From Avena insularis (Eukaryota; Streptophyta; Magnoliopsida; Poales; Poaceae), in contig CM042697.1 of assembly GCA_023614405.1 (NCBI GenBank), positions 187,797,189 to 187,861,188 of the forward strand: DNA of 64,000 bases, read 5' to 3'. The position numbers and the translations under genes are program-made. Under the pieces are notes generated by a model that saw nothing but the letters and a program-made list of their open reading frames with translations, searched no databases and was not told the DNA's origin. Numbering within the stretch: the stretch's first letter is position 1; the number at the start of each line of letters is the position of its first letter. Shown here one piece after another: positions 46,684 to 58,674 of the stretch.

Positions 46684-48707
46684 TTCTTCTTGCTTCTTGT
46701 GTATAACTTAAAGGCGTTAAAGAAAAATACTTGTTGGGAGATAACCCAAGAGTTTCCTTGAGTCTTGGAAGTTATTACTTCAGTAATGACCTCTCCTTAT
46801 CCCTTTTGTTTGCTTTTTGTGCCAAGAATGACCTCTGATGAGAGGGAAGTAAAATTTGGGGAGTTTCTGTCCCGAAACAGATTTCTAAACTCCACCATAA
46901 AAATTCGTGAGGAGGCTCTGTAACTCGGATTGAGCTGAAAAGTTACGAATAAATCCCCCAGTATGTTAGCTAACTTTCGTTAGTTCAACACGTTTTGATT
47001 TGAGCGAGAGAAGGTGTTCGAAAAAATCGGTTTCTACCTGCTGGTCTGTTTAGACAGATTTTTGCCGTTATTTGCATTTGCTTCTTATTGATTCCTTTTT
47101 GAGTTCTCTTTAGGTGAATTGAGATTTTTGAAGGAGTAACTACAGTAGATTGTGTTTTTAGTGAAAATCCTTGCTATTCCAAAGCTTTGCCAGAGGTCTA
47201 ATATCGTTTGAATAAATTACTGTTGCTAATGAAGATTATGTGAAGGAAAACATTTTAGGTGTAGAGAGAGAATGATGCAATGAGATGAAGAATGGACAAA
47301 AGCTCAAGCTTGGGGATGCCACCCCGGTTTCATCCCAAGAAATATCCAAGAGGTAAAAGCGTCAAAGCTTGGGGATGCCCAAGGCATCCCCTTCTTCATC
47401 AATAAAAAGCTCAGGTCTGTCTAGACAGTTCGTTTTTATTATTTCATGCACAGTTGTGTTGTTCTTGGAGCGACTTAGTTTTCGTTTGCTTAGCTTAGTT
47501 TGTTTAGTTTTCTTGATTAGTTTGGACCCCCGTTCTTGCTGTGTTGTTTGCAAATAAGTTGCTTCGTGTTGGAAAGGAGTAGTAAGTTCTTGCTTGAAAG
47601 TGCAAGAGGAGCTTGCATTGACTGTGAATTAGACTTTAGCATGACATGCTAGGTGTTGTTTTGACCTTATGCTTAGTAATTATTTCTATAGCATGTCTTG
47701 TTCCAAACAATTGGTATTGCTTAGTGTGCCTTGAAGAAATTATGCGTTGTTTTAGCATGCAAAAGCATAGTATTGTGGTATTCTTCTTTGATGTTTTGAT
47801 TGGGTTGACTTGGCACATGCTCACACCATGTTATGACTATGAAAAGTCACCATAGCCTCTATGATCATTTAGTCCTTGACTTGTAGTACCACTCTTTGCT
47901 TTGATTAGTAATGCTTTGTTGCTCTGCTTGATTATGGCCATTATTGCTCTCTTAGTTGGTTTCTCCCAGTCTTTTGCTAGCCTCCACTTGTATGAGTAAG
48001 CTCTACTCATGCTTACAACTCCCAAGAAACCAAGTTATTCCAAAGTGTCCACTATAAACTCCTATGCATGGTGTGTTACACCATTCCAAGTATATTCTTG
48101 TTTTCAGTTATCTTCCATTTAAAAACTATTTTGTTATGTGAAAACTTAGTGATTAAAGCCCTCACAAACTTGATGGCACACTTTTTATTCTTTGCCCCTA
48201 ATAAACTTGAACCACTGTGTCATCTATGTTGTATATGCTTGCACTTATATGTTAGAATTAGCAGAACCGTGCTGTCATGGGGAACGTTTTCAATATTGCA
48301 CTTGTACTTTGTACTAAGTTGATATCATTCTCTTTTGTCTATGGATGTCACCGGTGTGAAATAAAGAGGGAACTTGTAAGTCCATGGAGTTTGTATTCTG
48401 TGTTAGAGAAACGCCTGGGCCGCTAGACTAAGCCATGCCTAATCATGGTGGAAACTTGCAGCATCACCATAGTGACATCTATGAAGCATTCTTCTTATAA
48501 AAAAGAGACACATTGAGAAAAGAGGAAAGAGAGAAAAAAGCACCATATTCCCATGGTAAATAAGAAGATTGCTGAGATGCTCATTGTCTGCTTGCCTTGT
48601 CATTTTGGTTATGGGAAAGCTCCTGCACCATGTGCAAGGGGTACCCCGTTGGCGGTTCTCTATGATATGCAAATACTTACAATGATAAGAACTTACAGGT
48701 GACTAAA
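46684..48707 (+). other. H internal region B, non-coding 3' part (left of Z2)
   Basis: Parallel to 40157-42186 of unit A. It contains the hairpin at 47371-47391 and no RT or integrase domain. It is interrupted by Z2 at 48707/48708. Confidence 0.7.
47371..47391 (+). promoter_or_regulatory. conserved hairpin in H, unit B
   Basis: Identical to the unit A hairpin: arms GGGGATGCC and GGCATCCCC with a CAA loop. Confidence 0.45.
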
Positions 48708-51700
48708 TGCGGTGACCCAGCATACCACTGCATGTGTAGTACACTATAGTCGTTGACATGACATCCATAGAACACCGTTTCATAAATATCACATCCCTCA
48801 GAGTGGTACAACAGAAACATTGCGGGTCCATATTACAAAAGTACACATATTATTATTATTATAATAACGGAAGTTCAAGACTTCCAAAAGATTCAACTTA
48901 CAAACCAAAATATAAAGTGTTTCAGCGGAATTTAAAAGTAACAACTGTCTAGGAGTTGAGGTCAACAACTTATTCTATAGAGTTCATGCTGCTCGGCTCC
49001 GTTGTTTACTATTAACTAGAAATACTTAGTTGGACTCGTTATCATCGACACCATAGCGGATTTAGAAATCCACTCCTTCAACACCTCCGGATAGATCAGG
49101 TTCCTCATAGAACACATCTTCTTGGCATTCGGCTGCATACATTGGCATGTCTTCGAGATCCTCAGAGTCTAAGTAAGGGATCAAAGGAAAGAATGAGTAA
49201 CAGCTATACCCAACAAGTTCATTACATGCAAGGTGGGAAGTTTGATGCTCTAACTACCACCTCGGATTATAAATCCTTGGCACTATGCAATTTTTGTAAA
49301 TCTTTCTTCAAAGATTGATTTTATTCTGAAAACTATGACAATCAGCCTTCACAGGTTGACTAGAACTTTCATGGAGGTCCTTTCCTGCCGCATTCGTAGC
49401 TCCTTCCCGGAACAGGGAGTAACAAGTTATAGTTCTTACACTCTGTAGAGGTGTGTTACTTTACCCATGAGAGATCAACTCCTTGTTGCACAACCGGGCG
49501 TACTTTCCCGTCCACAATTCCATGATGTGGGGCCCAGTAGTTGGTCCAAGCCAATCACTGCCCCCTTCGCGACTCCGCATGCCTACTTGGTGTACACCAT
49601 GCCCACATAATGAATTACGGCAATGGTTTGTACAAACCGTTAGATGCCAGAACTATCGTGGGACGATGAGGGTTCCCACCCATATGCTGCATATCCTGTA
49701 CGAATTACCAATTAATATGCACGCTACGAGGATAACAGCCACGACCTGCACATCCGGATTAATGCGAGAGGAAGAAGATACAGCTGACTTCTCTGTCCCA
49801 TTCCAAAACTCATGGCTAACGCGTAATATACGGCGCTAGAATCGCTGATGTCAGGGGTTATTAAGTCCATACTTGACCATCATTGTTGCAATTAGAACTC
49901 TAAGTTCTATTGCTTCATCATATCACCACTTAGGATAATATCTATAATTTCTTTATTTGTGAAAATAATATTTTCTTTCTTTTATAGCATATATGATAAC
50001 ACACAATTTGCAAATACTTTGATAAAGACTCTTCAAAGTACATGAGCAAGTGATGAACTTGCCTTGTGATGGAAAGGTAGTGAATTCTAATGCTTGCACT
50101 GGACCTTGAGCTTCTATGTCTACAAAAACATCATTATTGCCCGGTAAGGACAATATTTAAAGAAGCAAAATGATTATGCAAGTAATGTAATGCATTATTT
50201 AATTCTATCTGCATTTTTCCTATATAAGGTGCCTTTTAATAATAAAGCATTTATATATTTTTTAATATTTATAGCATATATTGAATTATTTTATTTTATT
50301 TCCTTTTTATTTGACTTTTAGTGATTTAATAATTCCCTTAGGAATTATCAATTATACATTAAAAATTGTTATTAAATTTTTATTTAGTATTTTTCAAAAA
50401 TACTATAATATTAATATATAATGAAAGTGGTTTTTATTTATTTTTATCATCTTTCAATGATTGTGTAAAATTCCATAAGGAGTTTATAAATTACAAAATT
50501 CTTATAAAAATTTAAATGTCTAAAATTTTATATTTTAATTTATTTGGATAGTTTGGATTTTTGTGAATCCAAAAATATTTTATTTATAATTTTTGGACTT
50601 TTATTTTATTTTCTAGAATTTTATTGAGGTTAGGGGCATTTTGGTCTTTTCCAATTGATTAAAACAGCTTTTTTAAACGACTTGGGCTGGCCATTTGGGC
50701 TTATTGGGCCAGTGTGGCCCAACAGGGCAGGGTCAAAATCATCACCCCGAGGGGTTTTGGCCCACCTAGCCCACTCTCTCTGTCTCCTTATTGTTCTCAC
50801 CTTTCCTCTCCCTCGACCCCGTGGGCTCTGGCGCCGCCGCTGGCGATGGCCGCCGTTGTGGCTTCCCCTGGCCGCTGCCGTGGTGCAGGGCGAGGTTTGC
50901 AACTACGCTCGTTCATCTGGTCCAACTCGATTTGACTCCGGGGCTTCCCCGTGGCCAGGTTCACCCCGTTCCCGAACCCTAGGGTTAGGGAAAGTCTTGT
51001 CAGCCCTTGCTGTCCCTCTGTGGTGGTGTCTTTGGGTTCGTGTCTTTCTTTGTGGCCATGGTGGCTGGTGCAGGTTGTAGCGCCCTCTGGGTGCTCCTTG
51101 TGCCGCCGCGGGTTCGTCGGCCAATCTGCTTCCTCTTCAATTCATCAGCGAGGACCCCGGGTAAGTTGCCTATGTGGGTCTTGTTCATGATACCACCATG
51201 AATCTCTCTGTGTGTATCTAGTGGCTTCTCGTGCCTAGTGACTATGTTCTGGTTAGGGTTCATCTCCTAATTAGGGTTCTTGTTCTAATTAGGGTTCATA
51301 ACCCCCTGTTGATCATATCCATGATGCTTTAGATCTAGTGGTGATCATACTTGAGCATGAGGAATGATTGCTTGTTGTGGATCATTATTGGTAGTGGCTT
51401 TGATGATGCTAGTGGCTTGTTAGATTTATTCTACTGGTAATTCACTATGATCCCATGTTAGTGTTTCTATGGAATCCCTGATTGGAAATGTTGTTGATCT
51501 GAGAACTTACTCCACTGTCAGAATGCTTATACTAACCGTAGTTCTCTCAGTAGTTGCTTACTGCAATTATAATGGTAGGCTTGTATGAGAATATACATAC
51601 TGAATATAATCATTACATGTTAATGATTTTCGTGGATGTATAGATGAATTTGATGTTGATTCCTGGCACTTGGCTTCAGGAAGATGATATTTATTGGCTT

Positions 51701-53472
51701 GTCCCTTTTATTTGTGGAAACTAAGTAAAGATTGGTTTTAGATCATTTAGAACTTGTCCTTGTGATACCATTATGATCTGGCACACAAGTGATTGAGTTT
51801 TATTTCTGGGCTTAGCTTTGACAATACTTGTGATTAATACTAGCAAGATAAAATGAAAGCTTTTCTTAACTCTCCTGCCTATGATGTTGGTCCGAGGCTC
51901 TAGGATTTTAAGTCCTATTTAGTTGAGCAAATAGTTTGTTTGTAACTTGTAAGATTAGAGGTGCTACTCTCTCTGGGAGATGTGCCCTGATCTGATAAGA
52001 ACAAATGAATAATGATTTAAGTTGCATATGTTAACACTAAACTCTGTGATGCTGGTCTGAGAGATTGGTGCTTTTGGCTGAGTTTGATTTCTTATCTTTA
52101 TACTTGAAATCTCTAGGATAGATTCACCTCACTTGGGTGATTATTGAGAGATTGTTTCATAAATCAACACATGCTTTTGTTTAGATACTATGATTGAATC
52201 ATGTGATGGTTTTATGAGGCTCACCACAAAATCTGATGATGGTGGAGTAAAGTGGTGATGATCTTGATCTGGTGTTGCTGAACTCCTGTGCTTGACCTTG
52301 AGCAAGCATGCTCCTCCTAGCTCCTGGACTTGGCCTTGCTGTCCACCTGATCCTTTCCCCTCCTTATGTCACCATCCTGGTGATGAGATCTGGGCTTTGG
52401 TTGGTTTGGTTGCTGGCTATTGTGCTTGCTTTAGCTGCTATCTAGGCTGGCTGTTCTTGGGTGTGTGCAGTGGAGAGATGCACTAATGTGCCACTCCACG
52501 GCAGTGCTTGTGGTTTTGTGAGTTTGGGGATGTTCTGTGGGGTTGACAACACACCACATGCATGTTGGTGTGTGTCCTGCCTGTGTGCCTGCTGTGCACT
52601 TGTGGATATGTTCAGAATTTTGAAACTTACTATTATCTAGTTACTTTCACCTGGCTGGTGAATTTGTCCCTCTTGGCTGTCATTTGACTTCTGGCTTTCA
52701 ATTTATGAAAAATGGATTCTTTCATATTGGTGAAACTTGCCCCTTTTTTATAAATTTCTCAATAATGAATTTTTCTAGTGCACTTCACTGACATGTCTGA
52801 GAGAAAATAATTCTAACTCTAACCTTTTATTTCTCTATATATTTTCTGTTTGTTTTGCAGGTACATATATAAAGATGAAGATCTTAGATTAGGTTTTCTT
52901 TTATAGCATAGTTAGTAAATAGTTTAATGTAATCTTCTTCATATTTTTGTAACTTTCTTTTTATTATTTTGTAATCTTCTTTTTATTCTTCTGTAATAAA
53001 GATTACATTATTATTAATAAAGAATATTCTTATTCTTTATATATTTGCTTTTGTGAATTGTGTGGATGATTTCAATAAGTTATAATTTTGTAACTTGATT
53101 ATATATTGATGATATGAAATAAGTTTCATATTCATTATTGTTTTTCTTTGGATAGAATTTAAGTTATAATATTTATTTATTAATTAAATTAAGATTCAAA
53201 ACTTATCTCTAGTTTATTTGAATTATAATTCAAACACTCAAGTTTAAAATTCAAATTCATTTTAAAACACACATAATTCCTTAAAGATAATATCAAAGTC
53301 TATAGCAATCACCCTTTAAGACTAAACCTAGTCTCAAAGTATGAAAGAAACATTGATCACTTAAGGTTTTTATTTGGCGAAAATTTTACCCACATTTTCA
53401 CAAATGAATGCATGCAACATTCCATATTCCTAAATCTACCCTTCGTTAGTTCCTAAATGCTGGGATGTTACA
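48708..53472 (-). mobile_element. Z2: 4.8-kb relative of Z, minus strand, TSD CTAAA
   Basis: On the minus strand it starts TGTAACATCCCAGC at 53472 and ends GGGTCACCGCA at 48708. CTAAA flanks it at 48703-48707 and 53473-53477. The last 1.1 kb (48708-49860) is clearly homologous to the end of Z (38700-39841), while the middle is strongly diverged. Like Z, it has no second copy of its ends, no PBS and no coding domain, so I read it as a long solo LTR. It contains AT-rich blocks, a GC-rich island at 50630-51230 and TTAGGGTT-like repeats at 51240-51300. Confidence 0.8.
50630..51230 (-). other. GC-rich island inside Z2
   Basis: A gene-like GC island in the same relative place as that of Z, with GGGCCA and GGCCCA motifs. 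Open frames of 60-141 codons appear on both strands, with low-complexity Pro, Arg and Leu content and no family match. Not called as a gene. Confidence 0.45.
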
Positions 53473-53477
53473 CTAAA

Positions 53478-54169
53478 GTTGAATAGCATGAGGTGTGGCC
53501 CTTGTATTCAAGGGACTTGAGATTGCCAGCTTATACTTCGTCAAGCATATACTCCATCTTTGTTCAGTTTAACCTTAATCACTTCAGGATGCTTATGATA
53601 GGGGCAATGAGGGCTGAAAGCTAACAAGTACCATAATTTTTGGAAGCTCTTTTTGAAACTTGAAATCCTTGCTTCCTTTATAAAAGTCTTTTCTTCCACT
53701 ACTATTGAGTCTCCACCTTCTACCTTTAGGCACCATTAAGAGAGCATAGTTGACATTCTGCGTGCAGTGTTCCAAAGCTTATTGATTGATGCATATTGTG
53801 ATATTACTTGTTCTTGTGATATTTGTTTCTAGTCACCCTTGTGAACTTTGAAGGTGTCCTATGCATCTATTTGCTACTCTATGGGGGACAAGCTAATTGC
53901 CACTATGCTATGTTTTCTGTATGTGAAACAAACAAATGTTTTTCAATGCATGTTATTCATGATCTTTGTTTGTAGCCTTTCATGTTGCACGCATAGTTAC
54001 TATGTCCTATTGTTAGAACTCCATCTTTAATGCACATGTTTAGAGTTTTTTGATCCCAAATTTCAATGCTTGCAAATGGTTAGATCTTTATTGTGAGGGT
54101 GCATGTCACCTCAAAAATTATTCTTTTTATCACTTACCTACTCAAGGACGAGCAGGAGTTAAGCTTGGG
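53478..54169 (+). other. H internal region B, end, with polypurine-like tract
   Basis: Resumes after Z2 with GTTGAATAGCATGAGG, parallel to 42193 of unit A, and ends in GGACGAGCAGGAGTTAAGC before LTR3. Confidence 0.75.
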
Positions 54170-55700
54170 TGTGCTGATACGTCGGAAACGTATCTATAAT
54201 TTTTGATGCTCCATGCTTGTTTAGTATCTACTTTGCTTTTCTTTGTCTACACTTTGAGGTTCTTTTTACATGTTTTCTGGTACTAACCTATTAACAAGTT
54301 GCCATAGTGCTAGTTGCCAGTTTTCTGCTGTTTTTGGTTCCAGAAAAGCTAGTAAGGAAATATTCCCGGAATTGGACGGGACAAACGTCAAAGTCAATTA
54401 CTTTCCATGGGGAACAAGAAGTACAGAGGGGAGCCGGAGAGGCGGGCCAGGGGGCCCAGACCCCCCTAGGCACGGGTGGGCCCTGCCCCGAGCCTAGGAA
54501 GGGTGTGGGGCCCCTGGCCACCGCCTCGGCCTCCCCCTTCGCCTATAAGAAGCCCCCGATGCAGAAACCCTAAGCACCCGATCAATATTCCACTAAACCT
54601 TCTGTATCCGCCGAGGGATCTGAAGTTCTTCCCGGCACCCTGCCGGAGCGGAGATCATCCCGGAGGCCTTCTCTCCGGTATGATGCGTGAGTAGTTCCAC
54701 CTTGGACTATGGGTCCATGTAGTAGCTAGATGGTTGTATCTCCTCCTTTGTTCTTTCATGTATAGATCTTGTGATCTCCGTTCATGATCAAGATCTAATC
54801 TATTTGTAATCATGCATGTTGTGTTTGCGAGGATCCGATGGATATTGAGATTATTATGTTGGTTTGATTAATGGTTTTGTCTTTATGATTCTATCATGTC
54901 TGTGTTGTTTGTGATCTTGCATGCTCTCTGTTGTTAGTAGCTATCTTGGCCAAGTAGTTGCTAGTGACTCCAAAAGGGAGTATTTATGCTCGATAGTGGG
55001 TTAATGTCTCTAGTTTCCAAGGGAAGTGACAATAATCTCTTCGGTTGTAGATGTGTTGTTGCTACTAGGGAGAAAACAACAGTCTCTTGTTCATGGAACA
55101 TGTGAACAGTTTACCTTACACACTTTGCTTAAAGCAGTTGTCTGTTGCGTGCAACTTAATACTGGAGGGGGTTCGGATGATAACCTAAGGTGGACTTCTT
55201 GTAATAGATGCATTTGGATGGCGGTCTATGTATCTTGTTGTATTGCCCAATCGAATCTCATAGGATCTTTCTGACTAGTAATTGCATTGTTATGCCTTGC
55301 TCAGTTCCTATCAATTGCCCTGCTGTAATTTGTTTACCCTTCATGCCATGTTGTTTATCTAAGAAGAGCACCTCTAGTGAACTATGGACCCCGATCCAAT
55401 CTTTACCATTGATACATCTTCCATTGTTACGTGTTTACTTGCTGCAAACCATTACCTTCCACACCATACATTTAACCCTTTGTTATAGCAAACCGGTGAG
55501 CTTGACAACCTCACTGTTCGTTGGGGCAAAGTCTTGAGTTTGTGTTGTGCAGGTCTCCGTGTTGCTTGCAACACCTGTGTGACATTTCCTTCCTCCTTCT
55601 GGTTCGATAACCTCGGTCTCTACTGAGGGAAGACTTGCTTCTATGGTCATCACACCTTGCTCTTGGGGTTTCCAACGAAGTGCTCCCATGTCAAGCACCA
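54170..55700 (+). repeat. H LTR3 (3' LTR)
   Basis: 1531 bp from TGTGCTGATACG to GTCAAGCACCA. The flank then starts with TTGCT. A TATA-like box is at 54544-54549. Confidence 0.9.
54544..54549 (+). promoter_or_regulatory. TATA-like box in H LTR3
   Basis: CGCCTATAAGAAGCC context as in LTR1 and LTR2. Confidence 0.5.
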
Positions 55701-56337
55701 TTGCTAAGTAGCTTCCACATAATGTTAGTTCATATTTTTTGTGAAGTTGATTTTGCGTATAGTACCTTGTTGCTTCACACATAGCTTGAGTTGTATTTTC
55801 ATCATGCTAATGTGTGCTCTCGTGTATAGTGGGATATATGTTCATTTTTTGAAGAGCCTCCAGGGTATATGCATCTGAAGTTATTGGCTCCCTATCATGT
55901 TCAACTTGCTTATCCATTTCTACTATATTACTTACTGTTCCTTATTAAGTTGTTCATATCCAAGCACTAGGTTCTTGTATTACATTGGTATTTTCTGACT
56001 AATCGGTTATCCACATCTTTAAGTTGCTTAGTGCATTTAGTTATGTTACTTAAATGCCATCGATTAAGTTGCTTTTTGGTATACCCTTTGTATATGCAGG
56101 GGACTATGTTTCACCTTGTTACGTGTGATTAAGTTGCTTCTGATCATCTTAATTTAGTTACTTAATTACTTTTCCTGTTAAGTTGATGTATATCTAAAAT
56201 TGGTCTGTTTTTCATCTTTTGCACTCTCACCATGCGATCAGCCATACGCATAATTAAGTTACTTACCAATGTTAATTAGGTTACTTGCTTTTCTATGTTT
56301 AGTTGGTTTTTACATACTCTAGGATCTGATATGTTCT
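55701..56337. other. right flank, AAGTTGCTT-rich
   Basis: No gene. AAGTTGCTT-like words are scattered at irregular spacing and become regular in the array that follows. This is probably a degenerate continuation of that array. Confidence 0.4.
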
Positions 56338-57085
56338 TCAAGTTGATTATAAACTTTAGTTTAAGTTGCTTTAATACATTCTCCTAAGTTGCTTATCTTG
56401 CATCATTAAGTTGATTAACGCTTTACCTTTAGTTGTTTTACACTTTCTCCTAGTTGCTTATCATGTTTCATAAGTTGATCAAGGAGTTTAGCTTAGGTTG
56501 TTCTCTAGTTTAACTAAGGTTTCATGCCCCTCTTTATTGGATTGATTAGCCACTTTACCTTAAGTTTCTTCCCACTTTATCCCAAATCGCTTCTCCTATT
56601 TAGATAAGTTGATTAGTCACTTTATCTTAAGTTGCTTTCCTATTTGTCCGAAGTTGCTAATCCCATTTAGTTAACTTGATTAGTCACTCTAGCCTAAGTT
56701 ACTTCCCACTCTATCATAAGTTGCTTATCCTGTTTTATGAAGATGATTATCCACTTTAGCTTAAGTTGTTTTGTACTTTCTCCTAAGTTGTTGTCTTGTT
56801 TGTCCCAAATTGCTTATCCCATTTAGTTAAGTTGATTAGTCACTTTATCCTAAGTTGCTTCCCACTCTATCGTAAGTTTCATATCCTCTTTTATGAAGAT
56901 GATTATTCACTTTAGCTTAAGTTGTTTTGCACTTTCTCCTAAGTTTCTTATCATGTTCCATTAAGTTGATTAGTCACTTTAGCTACAGTTTCTTCCCACT
57001 TTATCCTAAGTTGCTTATCTATTTAAATAAGTTGATTAGTCACTTTAACTTAAGTTTCTTCTAGTTTTGTCTTAAGTTACTCAAC
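56338..57085. repeat. degenerate tandem array, unit about 65-70 bp
   Basis: Roughly eleven units follow one another. Each has the order AAGTTGATTAGTCACTTTA, then TTAAGTTGCTTCCCACTTTA, then CCTAAGTTGCTTATC with a short T-rich end. Unit lengths vary from about 63 to 90 bp, and one unit carries an extra half. No family name is known to me and both strands lack open frames. Confidence 0.75.
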
Positions 57086-57119
57086 GTAGTTGGGCATTTG
57101 GTTTGCTTGATTCTTTTTT

Positions 57120-57757
57120 CCGCTTTGCTCCAAACTTGCCAGAACTCGACTTCTTAGACGGGTTAGATTCTTCAACTTCCTCATTGTCCCCATCAATGTG
57201 TATTGGACTAACATATTCTACAATAGTCATTCTCTATTTTTTGACTTCTGCTTCTATTTTTGGTGCCCCATACTTGTACCAAACAAATTGTTGTTCCACA
57301 ATTTGTTAGTGAAAGTTGTCTCATCAATGTATTCGAGTATAGAGAAACCCAACTTCTTCGAGTAATCATTGTTGTGTGCTCTTGAATAAGAAATAGTTTC
57401 AAAATATATTCCTACGCATGGCTCCTATGAACTGGACACAACTTCATGCACCCATCTCCATCAGTAGCATCCTCTACCAAGTTTGGGTTAGTAGAGATTC
57501 ACGTAGAAATGGTGTTGGTGGGTATGCTTTTGTTGCCAATAGGGGTTGGCGGCGGGTCACCATTGAGTTGATGGCCTCTAGCATTATGTACACCAATATC
57601 ACCACCCTTTACAACTTGGTTAGCCGGAACTGTATAAGGATATTCCTCTATGATCGTTGCACACAACTTCGGTGCAGAACAATGGCTCAATGTTGTTGAT
57701 TTCTGCATGTTCAATGCCAATGTCATACGTTGCACGTTCAGGTCAAAACCAAACATC
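57120..57757 (-). pseudogene. FAR1-like N-terminal fragment (FRS or Mutator-derived)
   Basis: On the minus strand an open frame from 57757 (MFGFDLNVQ) runs 85 codons to a stop near 57499. In a following segment (57412-57300) a different frame reads VGIYFET, then NNDYSKKLGFSI. This fits the N-terminal FAR1 zinc-binding domain pattern, a VGM-x-F block, about ten residues, then a YN-x-YA-x-x-x-GF block. Further on (about 57200-57110) an acidic stretch DGDNEEVEE is followed by basic KKSSSGKFGAKRKK, as in linkers of such proteins. FAR1-related proteins are transcription factors derived from Mutator-like transposases. Stops and frame changes make it a relic. The family call rests on a short motif. 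Confidence 0.42.
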
Positions 57758-57760
57758 TAT

Positions 57761-58417
57761 AAACATTAGAAAGTCTATACTTAAGACATGCAATAGACAT
57801 TTTTTAAGTTGCACTTTTTCCTTTTGTTGCAATTTTTAGGTTCATGTAGGATGTAGCAACGAATCTATTACTTGTGTGTCGGTGTCAGCAAGCTTCGAAG
57901 AAAATTTATCTTAAGTTTGCACTATTCACAAATGAAACGTCATCCAGGATCTTATTATCTCTCCCTAGTTTAAACAATAGTTAAGACCATTTACAAATTG
58001 TTGTGCAACACTACTAGTTATTGTAGCTAGTGTTTGTTCAACTATTTCTCTTGTTCCTTCTATAAGACTATAACGAGTAATTCTCTTGTGACTTTTCATA
58101 TGTGTGCAACATCTATGTACTCAACAAGTGATTTTTCTTTTGACATATTGTGTCCAATGCACTTGGTAACCTATATAAACTGACTAAGTGGCTGCTGGTT
58201 TGTTTCTTCAATGACAATTATCCTGGGATTCAAAACATCAAGTTTGTTTTCGACCTAGGTTGCATATGCAAATACAACAACATTCCATTGTTTAAGCTAT
58301 GTCTATTGTACCCATGATACCAATCAGGCATTGAGTTGCTTCAATCAGACAGTTATGTTGTTCTAGGTTTCATGCCATACTTGATTTTCCTGATTACATA
58401 TGAATTTATTGCTACTA
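57761..58417. other. AT-rich flank, nothing recognised
   Basis: No open frame of note and no element ends. It lies between the FAR1-like relic and the Stowaway. Confidence 0.4.
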
Positions 58418-58674
58418 CTCCCTCTGTCGATAATTACCCTGCATTCTAGGTTTAGTCAAAGTCAAACTTTATAAAGTTTGTTAGAACATATAGAAAAAAC
58501 TATAAACATGTATAACACCGAATATATATATTATGAAAATATATCTTATGATGATTCTAATGGTACTAATGTTATATTATAGATGTACATAATTTTTTTA
58601 ATATGTTTGGTCAAACTTTATAAAGTTTGACCTTGATTAAACCCATAATGCAGGGTATTTCCGGACAGAGGGAG
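58418..58674. mobile_element. Stowaway-type MITE
   Basis: It starts CTCCCTCTGTCGATAATTAC and ends TCCGGACAGAGGGAG, with TA at 58416-58417 and 58675-58676. Inner arms CCCTGCATT and AATGCAGGG pair perfectly, and GTCAAACTTTATAAAGTTTG is itself palindromic. 257 bp, no coding capacity. Confidence 0.88.

Larger units (their letters stand above)
15455..55700 (+). mobile_element. H: tandem Athila-like gypsy element (LTR-int-LTR-int-LTR) with nested insertions
   Basis: Three LTRs of one family (15455, 42885 and 54170) all lie on the plus strand, with two related internal regions between them. Internal region A is 32342-33502 plus 39847-42884. Internal region B is 44430-48707 plus 53478-54169. Each internal region has an Athila-type gag-protease stretch and ends in the same polypurine-like tract, GGACGAGCAGGAGTTAAGC. 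The middle LTR serves as 3' LTR of the first unit and 5' LTR of the second. TTGCT lies at 15443-15447, seven bases before the first LTR, and again at 55701-55705 directly after the last LTR, which suggests one shared target duplication. There is no reverse transcriptase or integrase in either unit. The name H is a local label; the sequence resembles Triticeae Athila families but I do not assign one. Confidence 0.85.

Noticed and set aside
50655..51080. 141-codon plus frame and overlapping frames in Z2
   Set aside because: The GC-rich island gives open frames on both strands, with no domain and no equivalent frame in Z.
42885..55700. Interpretation as two independent neighbouring H elements, each with its own two LTRs
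   Set aside because: Only one LTR lies between the internal regions and no target duplication is seen around it, so a shared middle LTR fits better.
56338..57085. CRISPR-like regular repeats
   Set aside because: Units are degenerate, contiguous and AT-rich with no conserved repeat plus unique spacer pattern, and the genome is clearly plant.
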